The translations under genes and the position numbers were made by a program. The notes under the pieces were generated by a model, which saw only the letters and a program-made list of their open reading frames with translations, had not been told where the DNA came from and did not search any database. From Sphingobacteruim zhuxiongii (GTDB lineage Bacteria; Bacteroidota; Bacteroidia; Sphingobacteriales; Sphingobacteriaceae), in contig NZ_CP045652.1 in assembly GCF_009557615.1 (NCBI RefSeq), positions 1,364,001-1,428,000 on the forward strand: a stretch of DNA of 64,000 nucleotides. Reading direction: 5' to 3'. Below, one piece after another: positions 9,427 to 18,544 of the stretch (its first letter is position 1; each line of letters begins with the position of its first letter).

Positions 9427-11744
9427 TAAAATTTATAGTTAAGCGTTAATGAAGCCGTTGTGCCTGTTCCTTTGACGTATTCTGCATCTAATGCGCGGTA
9501 TTGGCTAACTACTGGATAGTAATCTTTGTTAAATAGATTTTCTACCCCTAATCCCATTGACCATTTTTGATTAAATTGATAAGAGCCAGCTAAATTAAAC
9601 ATCGACACAGATGATACAGAACCTTCAGAGCTTTTATAAACGCCTTTGTCATTGACAGCAAAGCGATCTCTCGAGCCCGTATAAAGCCAATGCAATTGTA
9701 GGTTTAGCTTATCATTCGGTGAGTAATAAAGATAGGCTGTCGCTTTTGAAGGAGCGATTCTTGAGCCGTTTAAGTATGTCTTTGTACCATTATCCTGCTC
9801 AGATTTACCTTCGACATAAGCGTATGTTGCTCCGACAGTCCACGTCTTATTTAAACGAGCATCTAGTGCAATTTCGTAACCTTGTACTACCTCAGGTAAG
9901 CGTTGTGCAACTAGAATACCATTTCCTTGATCTACTAGTTCTACACCCAGTTTGGAATCACTATAGTAGTATGCCGCGGTGAGGTTAAAGATGCTATAGT
10001 GACTGGAAAATCCTATTTCGTAGTTATTGGTGATTATCGGATCAGTTTTTATACTATCTAAATCACTGTCAGTTGCGCGTCGTACAATACGTCCAAGCTC
10101 ATTGATGGCAAAGCCCTGCGAGAAACTTACGAAAGGATTGAAAATCTCGTATTTGTTAAATCGCAGTCCTGCGTTGAAGGTGGCGCCTTTGTAAGGTATC
10201 TTAGCCCCTTTAACGGCAATACTTCCTTCATTATTGGGTCCAGATGCTATCGTATTAAAATCGTCGATCTTCACTGTGGCATTTTCATACCGAACCCCGC
10301 CTTTCAAAATAAGATTTTCGACAATATCCAATCTCAATTGCGCATAAGGTGCTAGATTAAACATATTCATATGTGGAATATAGACGCGTCCATCTGTTAA
10401 ATCTTGATCAGTAACATCGTTTAATAAATCCAATCCATAGGTCAATTCGGCTGCTGATTTGAAAATCTGGAATGGCGTATTTAGATTCAATCGAACGCCC
10501 TTTTTCTCGGAGTTAATCTGTGTTTGACCGGGGCCAAACCACGCTGTTCCTTTTTCGACGTAACGATTCATGGAGCGAAAGGTATTATAGTACAAAGTGG
10601 CTTGCAATGAACTTTCTCCAAATATCCCCGACTTGTTATAATTAATCATTGCATTATGATTATAGGGAGTTCCCGTCGGTTTACCTGGATCTACACCTTT
10701 GATGCCAATAGTAGGATTGAGATCGTATTTACCGGTTTGACTGATGTATTTAGCGTGTTGGTTACTGTTATAATAATTGTAAGAGGCAACGATAGAGGAG
10801 GTTGAATCGATGTCGTAGCCTAGTTTGATAAAGGCGTTGTTTTGGTAAGAATTGGATAAACCATCTGTCTGACCTAAGGGTAGCCCATCAGCATCCCGTT
10901 GCAGACCGGTATAATCTGTCGATCCACTCAGCGTATAACTAAATTTGTTTTTGCGTCCGTACAATAATTGTGAGAACTTGTAACCCATAGTTTCATCACT
11001 ATGAAGTGGGTTATTGCCGACACGAACACTACTTATACCTTGGATTAACTTCGATTCTTCAGGACTCTTTTTTGTGATGTAGTTTATGATACCTCCTGCA
11101 GAACCATTTCCGTAGATGGAGGTCGCTCCTTTGATAACCTCTACGCGCTCAATGACGTTCGGGTCAATTGTACGAATGTCTCTCGCACCGTTCATCAAAG
11201 GTGTCGATTGTGGGATACCATCTATAAGTACTAATACCGCACGGCCCCTTAACGTTTGTCCGGAATTGGTGGCTTTATTTGTAGCTGTTCCCAATCCGGG
11301 AACCGTGGCGCCAAGAATATTAGATAAATTGTTGTTGATTTGACTTTGCGCCTGAACTTCCTTTTCAGTTAAAATGGTAATGGAGGAGGGGACAGTTGAC
11401 AAGTGTTCTGGTTTTCTGCCGGCAGTCACAACCACCTGATCTAACTTGTTCTTATCGGATAGTTCAAAAATGAGACTGTCTTGTGTACCGAGCGCTGTAA
11501 TAGTCTTCGTGCTTGTACTATAACCAATGTAAGAAGCTTGAATTCTATAAGGAGCTTGATAGGTACTTAAGTCTAAAGTTATTTGCCCATTGACATTAAC
11601 ATACCCTACATTTTTATTGTTGACTAGAATATTAGCATGTGCTATAGGCTGTTTATTTTGATTCTGCACAGATACGTTGAGAGTTTGAGCAACAACAACT
11701 TGAGAAATAACGGCAAAAACTATAAGGAGTCCAATTTGGCGCAT
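9426..11744 (-). CDS. TonB-dependent siderophore receptor
   Basis: A 772-residue outer-membrane receptor for a ferric siderophore or similar ligand. It has a signal peptide ending near VVVAQ, a carboxypeptidase-like regulatory domain (~20-105), the plug domain (~115-230, with VLIDGIPQSTPLMNG, VERVEVIKGATSIYGNGSAGGIINYITKK) and a C-terminal 22-strand barrel ending in an aromatic Phe (LTLNYKF). The downstream PepSY protein supports iron uptake over glycan uptake. The ligand cannot be told from sequence. Confidence 0.92.
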   Translation of the reverse strand: MRQIGLLIVFAVISQVVVAQTLNVSVQNQNKQPIAHANILVNNKNVGYVNVNGQITLDLSTYQAPYRIQASYIGYSTSTKTITALGTQDSLIFELSDKNKLDQVVVTAGRKPEHLSTVPSSITILTEKEVQAQSQINNNLSNILGATVPGLGTATNKATNSGQTLRGRAVLVLIDGIPQSTPLMNGARDIRTIDPNVIERVEVIKGATSIYGNGSAGGIINYITKKSPEESKLIQGISSVRVGNNPLHSDETMGYKFSQLLYGRKNKFSYTLSGSTDYTGLQRDADGLPLGQTDGLSNSYQNNAFIKLGYDIDSTSSIVASYNYYNSNQHAKYISQTGKYDLNPTIGIKGVDPGKPTGTPYNHNAMINYNKSGIFGESSLQATLYYNTFRSMNRYVEKGTAWFGPGQTQINSEKKGVRLNLNTPFQIFKSAAELTYGLDLLNDVTDQDLTDGRVYIPHMNMFNLAPYAQLRLDIVENLILKGGVRYENATVKIDDFNTIASGPNNEGSIAVKGAKIPYKGATFNAGLRFNKYEIFNPFVSFSQGFAINELGRIVRRATDSDLDSIKTDPIITNNYEIGFSSHYSIFNLTAAYYYSDSKLGVELVDQGNGILVAQRLPEVVQGYEIALDARLNKTWTVGATYAYVEGKSEQDNGTKTYLNGSRIAPSKATAYLYYSPNDKLNLQLHWLYTGSRDRFAVNDKGVYKSSEGSVSSVSMFNLAGSYQFNQKWSMGLGVENLFNKDYYPVVSQYRALDAEYVKGTGTTASLTLNYKF

Positions 11745-11786
11745 ATAGGGTAGATGTTTGTTTATTTAGACCAATTTTAAATTAGG

Positions 11787-11815
11787 CAAATGTATAAAGT
11801 ATTTGAATAATCAAA
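11787..11815 (-). promoter_or_regulatory. Possible promoter of the receptor-PepSY pair
   Basis: On the minus strand TACATTTG (11794-11787) is an exact Bacteroidetes -7 element. The TTTG at 11815-11812 is 17 nt upstream, two short of the preferred spacing. The leader to the ATG would be about 40 nt. Confidence 0.4.
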
Positions 11816-11929
11816 AAAATAAATTGAAATTTTTCTTAGAAAGTGAGCTTTAGCACATCCATTTTAAACAAATACCTTATTTTAGAGTATATTTCTTTTA
11901 AAACCAATTTGGTTAATAAATCGCAAACA

Positions 11930-12490
11930 ATGACAATAGAGCAGGTTATCAATAATTTCTATGAACTACCCCCAGAATCATTGGAACTGCTTTTAAGTCA
12001 AATGGATCGTGTAACGTATCCCAAAGGCTATATCTTATTGGAATCCGATCGATTAGAACGTAAAGTGTTTTTCTTAACTAAAGGCTCGGTGAGAGCGTAT
12101 TCACCTCAACCTGATCAGAACATTACTTTTTGGTTTGGACTCGAAGGAGATATCGTATTATCGATGCGCAGCTATGTAGAGAATTTGAAATCCTATGAAG
12201 ATATCGAACTGATGGAAGATAGCACGCTGTATGCTATTGGAATGGAGACATTGAAAAGTCTTTATCAAAAGGATATTCATATCGCCAATCTTGGGCGAGT
12301 CATTGTGGAAGGCGAGTTGTTGAAGATGGAAAGACGATGGATTTCTTCCCAACTTAAATCTGCAAAGGAGCGCTATGAAGAACTATTGATGGAGTCGCCT
12401 GCATTGTTACAGCGAATACCACTAAAATACATTGCTTCATTTCTTCGTATGACACCCGTCAGCCTGAGTAGAATTCGAAAAGAGAAGTAG
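11930..12490 (+). CDS. Crp/Fnr-family transcriptional regulator
   Basis: A 186-residue cyclic-nucleotide-binding-fold regulator. The N-terminal beta-roll runs through YPKGYILLESDRLERKVFFLTKGSVRAY and FWFGLEGDIVLSM; the C-terminal end holds the helix-turn-helix (RIPLKYIASFLRMTPVSLSRIRK). The cAMP-contacting Arg-Ser pair of true CRP is not evident, so the signal is unknown. I start at the ATG at 11930; a GTG at 11843 extends the frame by 29 residues that lack the family pattern. It stands between the receptor operon and the antiporter gene and may control either. Confidence 0.88.
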   Translation: MTIEQVINNFYELPPESLELLLSQMDRVTYPKGYILLESDRLERKVFFLTKGSVRAYSPQPDQNITFWFGLEGDIVLSMRSYVENLKSYEDIELMEDSTLYAIGMETLKSLYQKDIHIANLGRVIVEGELLKMERRWISSQLKSAKERYEELLMESPALLQRIPLKYIASFLRMTPVSLSRIRKEK

Positions 12491-12505
12491 TTTTTATTGA
12501 ATTTT

Positions 12506-12523
12506 AATTATCCCAGGATAATT
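12506..12523. promoter_or_regulatory. Perfect 18-bp palindrome between the Crp/Fnr and antiporter genes
   Basis: AATTATCC, two bases, GGATAATT: 8-bp perfect arms 65 bp before the antiporter start. There is no U-tract on either side, so an operator is likelier than a terminator. Confidence 0.4.
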
Positions 12524-12588
12524 TCGAGCCGAATTGGAGCACGTATTTTTGCAAGGTTTTCAAAATTTGTAAAGCATAAGAGAGCATC

Positions 12589-13770
12589 ATGAATACAATA
12601 AAGAAATTATCTTTTAAGGAACTCATCCCGAATTCAACTTGGATTCGATTAGGATTAATATGGTTGGTTGTTGTTGGTTTTACCTTTTTCGGTCACGGTT
12701 TAGTGAACGAGCAAATGAACAATATGACCGCCATCTGCATATTTGGAATATTGCTTGCAACTATTATAGGCGCGGCATTTGGCGTCGTTAAGGAAGCCGA
12801 CGAGTTAGCTCATAAGTTAGGGGAGCCTTACGGAACCTTAATTTTAACACTTTCCATAGTTTCAATCGAGGTGATTTTAATTGCCGCTGTCATGCTTGGA
12901 CCAACGGATAATCCAACGATTGGTAAGGATTCAATTTTCTCGGTGATGATGATTATTATGAACCTTGTGATGGGCTTATGCTTATTATTAGGTGGATTGA
13001 AGTTCGGCGAGCAAGAATACAACGTCCAAGGTGCAATGGCTTATCATAGTATGATTATTATGCTAGGAGGGATTTCGATGATGCTTCCAAACTTTATTGT
13101 AGGCGCTGGCGATGGAGCCTTTAGCACGATACAGGCAATTATCCTTTCCGCTTTAGTCGCTTTATTGTATGCCGCTTTTCTATATTTTCAAATGACTAAA
13201 TATAGTCATCATTATGTTCAACCAGCTCTGGGCAAGATGGAGATTCGTTTTGCAGAACTGCAACAAGAGAAAATGTCGGACGGTGCCGTGAATTCACAAA
13301 AATCCGAATCCAATACATCGGAGATTATCATCCGTTCAATTCTGCTACTTGGAATGATACTACCTATTGTTTTATTATCACATCAAATGGCGGTAGTTGT
13401 GGATTATGGAATTCAAGCAGCAAAACTACCAATCTCTTTGGGAGGCGTCTTGATTGCTATCATTGTATTTACTCCGGAATCGATGACAGCCGTAAAAGCC
13501 GCATTAAACAATGAATTTCAACGTGCCATTAACTTATGCCATGGAGCATTTGTTTCTACCGTTGGATTAACTGTTCCTGCTGTATTAATCGTTGGTTTGA
13601 TATCTGGGAAGACGGTACACTTTGGTTTGTCAGGTGCAGAAACCATTATGTTCGTATTAACTCTATTACTGAGTTTGATGACCTTTTTAGGCAGAAGAAC
13701 TTCACCAATTGTAGGATTAATGCACATCGCGCTATTTATTATATTTATGATGTTGATATTTAATCCTTAG
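12589..13770 (+). CDS. chaA: ChaA-like Ca2+/H+ (Na+/H+, K+/H+) antiporter
   Basis: A 393-residue inner-membrane cation/proton exchanger with about 11 helices. The first CaCA alpha repeat is visible as GEPYGTLILTLSIVSIEVILIAAVM and the second as FTPESMTAVKAALNNEFQRAINLCHGAFVSTVGLTVP, each with the conserved acidic residue (SIE.., TPES) needed for transport. A hydrophilic loop (~210-245) separates the halves, as in E. coli ChaA. It would export Ca2+, Na+ or K+ for pH and ion balance. It follows the Crp/Fnr gene on the same strand after a 98-bp gap. Confidence 0.88.
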   Translation: MNTIKKLSFKELIPNSTWIRLGLIWLVVVGFTFFGHGLVNEQMNNMTAICIFGILLATIIGAAFGVVKEADELAHKLGEPYGTLILTLSIVSIEVILIAAVMLGPTDNPTIGKDSIFSVMMIIMNLVMGLCLLLGGLKFGEQEYNVQGAMAYHSMIIMLGGISMMLPNFIVGAGDGAFSTIQAIILSALVALLYAAFLYFQMTKYSHHYVQPALGKMEIRFAELQQEKMSDGAVNSQKSESNTSEIIIRSILLLGMILPIVLLSHQMAVVVDYGIQAAKLPISLGGVLIAIIVFTPESMTAVKAALNNEFQRAINLCHGAFVSTVGLTVPAVLIVGLISGKTVHFGLSGAETIMFVLTLLLSLMTFLGRRTSPIVGLMHIALFIIFMMLIFNP

Positions 13771-13871
13771 ATTTTAGTTTTGCGAAAAAAGATTAAGGTT
13801 AAAGAATGTTAATAGACTAATCGATAATTCTCATAATTGTATATCTTAGCTCAGATGAATCCAATACATAT

Positions 13872-14978
13872 ATGAGAATTTCTATCTTTTTCTTGATCTT
13901 TTTTTCTTCAATATTCTCTGCCATTGCACAAATTAAGATTGTCGATAGCTTGAGTAATAATCCAATTTCGGGCGTTAATATCTATACGGATGCAGGAATG
14001 TTAATAGGCTCTTCGGATTTAAATGGTTGGGTGTATTTGGATTCTTTGTCGGACTATCAGTCAAAAACAATCACCTTGAATCATATTTCTTATTTAAATC
14101 TGGAGATTTCCAATGCAGCATTTATGAAGTCTAGCATTATTCAAATGCAAGCTCGAAGTGTTGCTTTAGAAGAAATACAAGCACTAGATCGTGAAAAATA
14201 TGACTACGTTGTTCTGAAAGGTTATTTTAGAGAATATGAAACCTTCAATAATCGTTCTCGTTATTTATACGATGGTATTATAAGTTACTACATCCCGATT
14301 AATAAGAACAAAGGGAAGACGAAGATGGAATTGCATCAATATCGTTTGTTCAGTAACAAGGAGGCAAACAAAGAATTGAAAGATACGCAAGGATCATTAA
14401 TGTATCTCAAACCTTCTGTTGCTGCAATTCAAGGGAGGAGCTTATTGGAAGCCGTTGGAAAAATAAAGGGCGCAACTCTAACGACTAATGGAAATCGGAC
14501 CGTAATCGAGAAGGAAGGTTTAGCGATGGGCTATGCGCAAGTAGGAGCCGATGGAAATACACAGGTTTTCTATAATGTGCTCCCACCAGGGAAGAATGCT
14601 CATGTTAGTTTTTTTAGGATACAAATCGACGTTAACAAGGTCACAAGATCAGAATCCTATCACGGGAAAAACTTCAAAAACCCATCTATTGTCGATTTAA
14701 TTAGTCGAGTATCAACGGTGTCCGGGTCGATGAAACGACAAAAGAAGCACGGACATATGCCAAGAGATTACTCATCTGAATTCTACGTGATGGAACGGAG
14801 CTTTTTAACAAAAGAACAGTACAAGCAATCAAAACCCAATGATAAGCGTTGGATGTTTTTGGAAGAAAAAAGTAGCTATACTGAAGAATTTTGGAAAGAT
14901 CTTGATCGCTACAATATTCCGCCTTTAATGAAGAGTATATCGAATAAAATTGGTTCTGAATTAACGTTAATGAATTAG
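13872..14978 (+). CDS. Secreted protein with N-terminal carboxypeptidase-like regulatory domain, unknown function
   Basis: 368 residues with a signal peptide (IFFLIFFSSIFSAIAQ) and a carboxypeptidase-regulatory-like fold at ~22-100 (SLSNNPISGVNIYTDAG, SSDLNGWVYLDSL, TLNHISYLNLEI). This is the module usually found at the front of SusC and TonB receptors. No plug or barrel follows; the remaining 260 residues (TKMELHQYRLFSNKEA, RSLLEAVGKIKGATL) are not recognised. It ends 3 bp from the convergent AraC gene. It is probably periplasmic or surface-located; function unknown. Confidence 0.72.
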   Translation: MRISIFFLIFFSSIFSAIAQIKIVDSLSNNPISGVNIYTDAGMLIGSSDLNGWVYLDSLSDYQSKTITLNHISYLNLEISNAAFMKSSIIQMQARSVALEEIQALDREKYDYVVLKGYFREYETFNNRSRYLYDGIISYYIPINKNKGKTKMELHQYRLFSNKEANKELKDTQGSLMYLKPSVAAIQGRSLLEAVGKIKGATLTTNGNRTVIEKEGLAMGYAQVGADGNTQVFYNVLPPGKNAHVSFFRIQIDVNKVTRSESYHGKNFKNPSIVDLISRVSTVSGSMKRQKKHGHMPRDYSSEFYVMERSFLTKEQYKQSKPNDKRWMFLEEKSSYTEEFWKDLDRYNIPPLMKSISNKIGSELTLMN

Positions 14979-14981
14979 TTT

Positions 14982-15992
14982 TTAGCGATTAAGAGATTGA
15001 CGTGTTGCACTTGGAAGTTGTTGGTAATGTTGAAGGTAAACCTGCGAGAAATGATGTGCATACTTAAATCCGCTAATATAAGCGATCTCTTTAATATCCA
15101 TGTCGCTGTGCAACAGTAAATGATGTGCGTGTTGAACACGCTGTTTCCTTACATAGTTGATCACCGTATCGTGGAAAAGCTCCTTGAAAGCATTCTTTAA
15201 TTTATTCTCGTTGATCCCAAACTGACGGGCAATGTTTTTCAGTCGAAGCTCTTGTTGGAAATTGCAGTCTAGGTAGTTCTTTATATGTGCTAGAATATTT
15301 CGGTCCTCTAAGCGCCATCTCGATTCTGTCGAGACTACATTATTGTCTTTAAATGCCGAGAAAATCAATTCAAGGGTCTTTATTCGAATAAATTCTTTCG
15401 CAAACTCATCTTGATACTGGTGATTCAATAATTCTTGAATCAAAATATGTTGTTGAGGAGTAATCTGACGCGCATTATGGAAAAAACTAAAATGTCTTAA
15501 GTTACAATGGTCCCGTATTTCTTTTTCACTTAATCCCTGCGAACTTAGAAATGCTAAGATGTGATCTAGAGGAATATGAATATCTAATACTTTTCGAGAC
15601 GTTGAATAATGTAAAACTCCTTTCGCGTTAGGGATATAAATAAACTGATAGTGCCCGCTCGGGATATCAATTTTTTGCTGATCTGCACTCCTAAATTTGG
15701 AATCACCTTCAATCTCAAATTGTAACTTGATGAGTTCCTGTTGATGTGCGATAGCTAACTTAAAAGGAGATTTTATATTCCATTCTTGATAGCAAATGGT
15801 AATATCGTTAATATTTAGCGTTTTCATTGTCCCGTTGACAAATTCGTTGTTCAAAATTCGAAAATGATAACCGCTAACGCAATCTACATTAGAGATAGAG
15901 TCTAGAAGGTTCGAAAACGAATTTACTTCGTAAAAATGCTGTATGCTAATGGTCTTCAAAATATCCGTTTTTTGATATAATAAAATTCGCAA
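14982..15992 (-). CDS. AraC-family regulator (PchR-like)
   Basis: A 336-residue regulator. The C-terminal ~100 residues form two helix-turn-helices: LRLKNIARQFGINENKLKNAFKEL and DMDIKEIAYISGFKYAHHFSQVY, with the AraC ending. The N-terminal half resembles PchR/YbtA-type sensors of siderophore genes, including SGHYQFIYIPN. It is divergent from the siderophore receptor at 16066 across 73 bp, the standard arrangement for a siderophore-responsive activator of its receptor. The effector is inferred. Confidence 0.9.
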   Translation of the reverse strand: MRILLYQKTDILKTISIQHFYEVNSFSNLLDSISNVDCVSGYHFRILNNEFVNGTMKTLNINDITICYQEWNIKSPFKLAIAHQQELIKLQFEIEGDSKFRSADQQKIDIPSGHYQFIYIPNAKGVLHYSTSRKVLDIHIPLDHILAFLSSQGLSEKEIRDHCNLRHFSFFHNARQITPQQHILIQELLNHQYQDEFAKEFIRIKTLELIFSAFKDNNVVSTESRWRLEDRNILAHIKNYLDCNFQQELRLKNIARQFGINENKLKNAFKELFHDTVINYVRKQRVQHAHHLLLHSDMDIKEIAYISGFKYAHHFSQVYLQHYQQLPSATRQSLNR

Positions 15993-16020
15993 TTTGATAT
16001 TTCCTGGTAACCAAAACTAA

Positions 16021-16028
16021 TACATTTG
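16021..16028 (+). promoter_or_regulatory. Candidate -7 element for the receptor at 16066
   Basis: TACATTTG is an exact match to the Bacteroidetes TAnnTTTG element, 37 bp before the start codon. No well-spaced upstream TTTG was found, which would fit an activator-dependent promoter (AraC protein adjacent). Confidence 0.4.
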
Positions 16029-16065
16029 CTCCATTATTTATAATTGTTCTAAATAAAAACAATAT

Positions 16066-18486
16066 ATGCAAAGTATTTACACCTTTAAAAACGTCAACAT
16101 TTTTCAATTACTTTTACTCTTAATCTGTCTCCCGATTCTTGGTTTTTCACAACAGAACGGCAAGATTGAAGGAGAAATTTTTACAATAGATGGTCTTCCA
16201 TTATCTTATGCTTCGGTTAATTTAAAAAGTACGGCATATGGAACATCTGTAACAGCAGAGGGACAGTATTCCTTTTCTGCGCCTGCTGGCAAGTATGTTT
16301 TGATGATTACCTATGCAAACTATACAGTTCGCGAGATACCTGTTCAGATTCAGAATGGACAAACCACACAAGTCGAAAAAATCACTGTTCCTTCGCAGGC
16401 CAATCAATTGAGAGAGGTAATCGTTTCGGATATTCAAAAGAATAAGTTCGCTAGGAAAGAAACGAATGATATTTCAAGAATGCCCTTGGCAAACCTTCAA
16501 AACGCACAAGTCTATAGTGTAATAACTAAAGAATTGGTTCAAGAGTTGGGAGCTACTGATTTCAATGCCGCTATGACTCAAGTGGCAGGTGCAGTGGCTA
16601 GTAACGGTGTGAACGATAGCGGTAATGAAGTATTTTTACGTGGATTCAATGCTAACGTGACGATGCGTAACGGACTGCCAAGCAGTCCTAGAACAGCTGT
16701 TGAAATATATAATGTGGAACGTGTTGAAGTGATAAAAGGTCCCTCAGCGACTTTATTTGGTGCGCAGGTAACCTCTTACGGTGGAGTAGTCAATTCAGTA
16801 ACGAAAAAACCATTTGAATCGTTTCGCGGTGAAGTTGCTTATACGACAGGAAGTTGGGGAATGAACCGTGTGACAGCCGATATTAATACACCTCTTAATA
16901 AAGACCGTACAGCTCTTGCTAGATTTAATGTCATGGGCAGTACCCAAAACGGATTTCAAGATGCAGGTAAACAGCAAGCAATGGGTTTTGCAGCCAGCTT
17001 ACTATTTAAACCGAACGATAGAACAACGGTAAGCTTTGATGCTGATATCTATGTTCCGGAGAAGACCTTGTTAGCGTATATTCGAAATACAGAAAAGCTT
17101 TCATACGGTACGATGGACAAAGTCCCGCTGCCCTATAATCGTGCTTTATTGAGCGACGATATCACAACCTCTCGCGCCAATATGAACATAAGTACGGAAC
17201 TTGCATATAAAATTTCCGACCATTGGGTTTCAAGAACATCATATCAGTTCAATCAAAGCGGAGACAAAGAGTCGATCTTTTTTGTTCCCACCTATTTAAA
17301 TGACTCGCAAATATTAAGAAGATATCGCATTTTCGACCGATATAGTTTGACTTATAATTCATTACAACAAAATTTTGTTGGTGACTATTTCGTCGCCAAT
17401 GTAAAGAATACAATGGTTGCTGGTGTTGATTATTCGTTCTACAAAAATACCGACCAAAGTATGTCCCCTGCATTTCTAACGTTCGACACTGTAGGTATCG
17501 CAGATCCATTTTGGACGCCAATTTCTAGAGCTGATATTGCGAAATCGCGTGGCGAGCAAAGCCCAGGAGATTCGTATAGTCGATCTGGTAACAAAAATCT
17601 AAGGGGATACGTTTCCAACGTAACAAACATAGCAGATCGCCTTTTCGTTATGTTGAGCTTAAGCGTAAACCATCATATGAGTGATGATGCTTATACTTTT
17701 ACACCAAATAAAGACCCTAAGAAAAATACTGCAACAACCTTGGAGGGGTATGAACAAACTTCCGTTTCGCCGAAACTGGGACTGGTGTACCAGCCAATTA
17801 AAGGCCAGTTGTCCATCTTCGCTAACTACATGAATAGCTTCCGAAATATGGCTGCATCACAAGGCTTAGCGAACGATAATGACTTAAGCATACAGCCCGT
17901 TTTGATGAATTGGAAACCTGAAAAGGCGAATCAATACGAATTCGGAGCAAAAGGTGAATTCCTCGATGGAAGAATCAATAGTTCATTGAGTTTTTACAAC
18001 ATTGACGTCACTAATTCGCTTCGCTTAGTTTCTGCAGACGTAAACGTTCAAGATGGCAAATTAAGAAGTCGAGGAGTTGAATTTGACTTTATTGCGAATC
18101 CGATTAAAGGTTGGAATATTATTCTCGGCTACGGTTACAACGACATTAAATATGTTAAGAGTATTGAAGCAAACATGAATAAACGTAAAAACTGGGCACC
18201 AAAAAACGTTGCTAATATTTGGACCTCGTATAAATTTTTACAAGGGTCTCTTGAGGGTTTCGGTTTAGGTGCAGGAGCTAATTACGTGGATAAGGTATAT
18301 TTAGATATACAAGAAGTGTTTGCCGTACCTGCATATACTACATTCAATGCGACAGCATTCTATGACAAGCCGAAATACCGTGTGGGAGTTAAATTGAATA
18401 ACCTTGGAGATATCAAATATTGGGATTTCTATGGCAAAGCTCAAAAGCCATTTGAAATATTAGCAAATCTATCATTTAAGTTCTAA
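16066..18486 (+). CDS. TonB-dependent siderophore receptor
   Basis: An 806-residue outer-membrane receptor. It has a signal peptide ending near LGFSQ, a carboxypeptidase-like domain (~30-115), the plug with NEVFLRGFNANVTMRNGL and VERVEVIKGPSATLFGAQ (the siderophore-type plug), and a barrel ending in ANLSFKF. The RGF and IKGPSA features place it with FhuA/FhuE-type siderophore receptors rather than SusC. It is followed by a PepSY-TM gene and a second barrel gene on the same strand, and is preceded by the divergent AraC regulator. Confidence 0.93.
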   Translation: MQSIYTFKNVNIFQLLLLLICLPILGFSQQNGKIEGEIFTIDGLPLSYASVNLKSTAYGTSVTAEGQYSFSAPAGKYVLMITYANYTVREIPVQIQNGQTTQVEKITVPSQANQLREVIVSDIQKNKFARKETNDISRMPLANLQNAQVYSVITKELVQELGATDFNAAMTQVAGAVASNGVNDSGNEVFLRGFNANVTMRNGLPSSPRTAVEIYNVERVEVIKGPSATLFGAQVTSYGGVVNSVTKKPFESFRGEVAYTTGSWGMNRVTADINTPLNKDRTALARFNVMGSTQNGFQDAGKQQAMGFAASLLFKPNDRTTVSFDADIYVPEKTLLAYIRNTEKLSYGTMDKVPLPYNRALLSDDITTSRANMNISTELAYKISDHWVSRTSYQFNQSGDKESIFFVPTYLNDSQILRRYRIFDRYSLTYNSLQQNFVGDYFVANVKNTMVAGVDYSFYKNTDQSMSPAFLTFDTVGIADPFWTPISRADIAKSRGEQSPGDSYSRSGNKNLRGYVSNVTNIADRLFVMLSLSVNHHMSDDAYTFTPNKDPKKNTATTLEGYEQTSVSPKLGLVYQPIKGQLSIFANYMNSFRNMAASQGLANDNDLSIQPVLMNWKPEKANQYEFGAKGEFLDGRINSSLSFYNIDVTNSLRLVSADVNVQDGKLRSRGVEFDFIANPIKGWNIILGYGYNDIKYVKSIEANMNKRKNWAPKNVANIWTSYKFLQGSLEGFGLGAGANYVDKVYLDIQEVFAVPAYTTFNATAFYDKPKYRVGVKLNNLGDIKYWDFYGKAQKPFEILANLSFKF

Positions 18487-18502
18487 ATATTATACCAAAT
18501 CT

Positions 18503-18526
18503 GCTGGATGTTGATAGGCATCCAGC
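18503..18526 (+). repeat. Intercistronic hairpin
   Basis: Perfect 8-bp arms GCTGGATG and CATCCAGC with an 8-nt loop in the 58-bp gap between receptor and PepSY genes. There is no U-tract, so it may affect mRNA stability or relative expression rather than end transcription. Confidence 0.45.
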
Positions 18527-18544
18527 TCCCTAAACCAATAAGAC

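Noticed and set aside
13872..14978. Truncated TonB receptor pseudogene
   Set aside because: A carboxypeptidase-like module is present, but no plug or barrel remnant follows, and the frame is intact with its own signal peptide.
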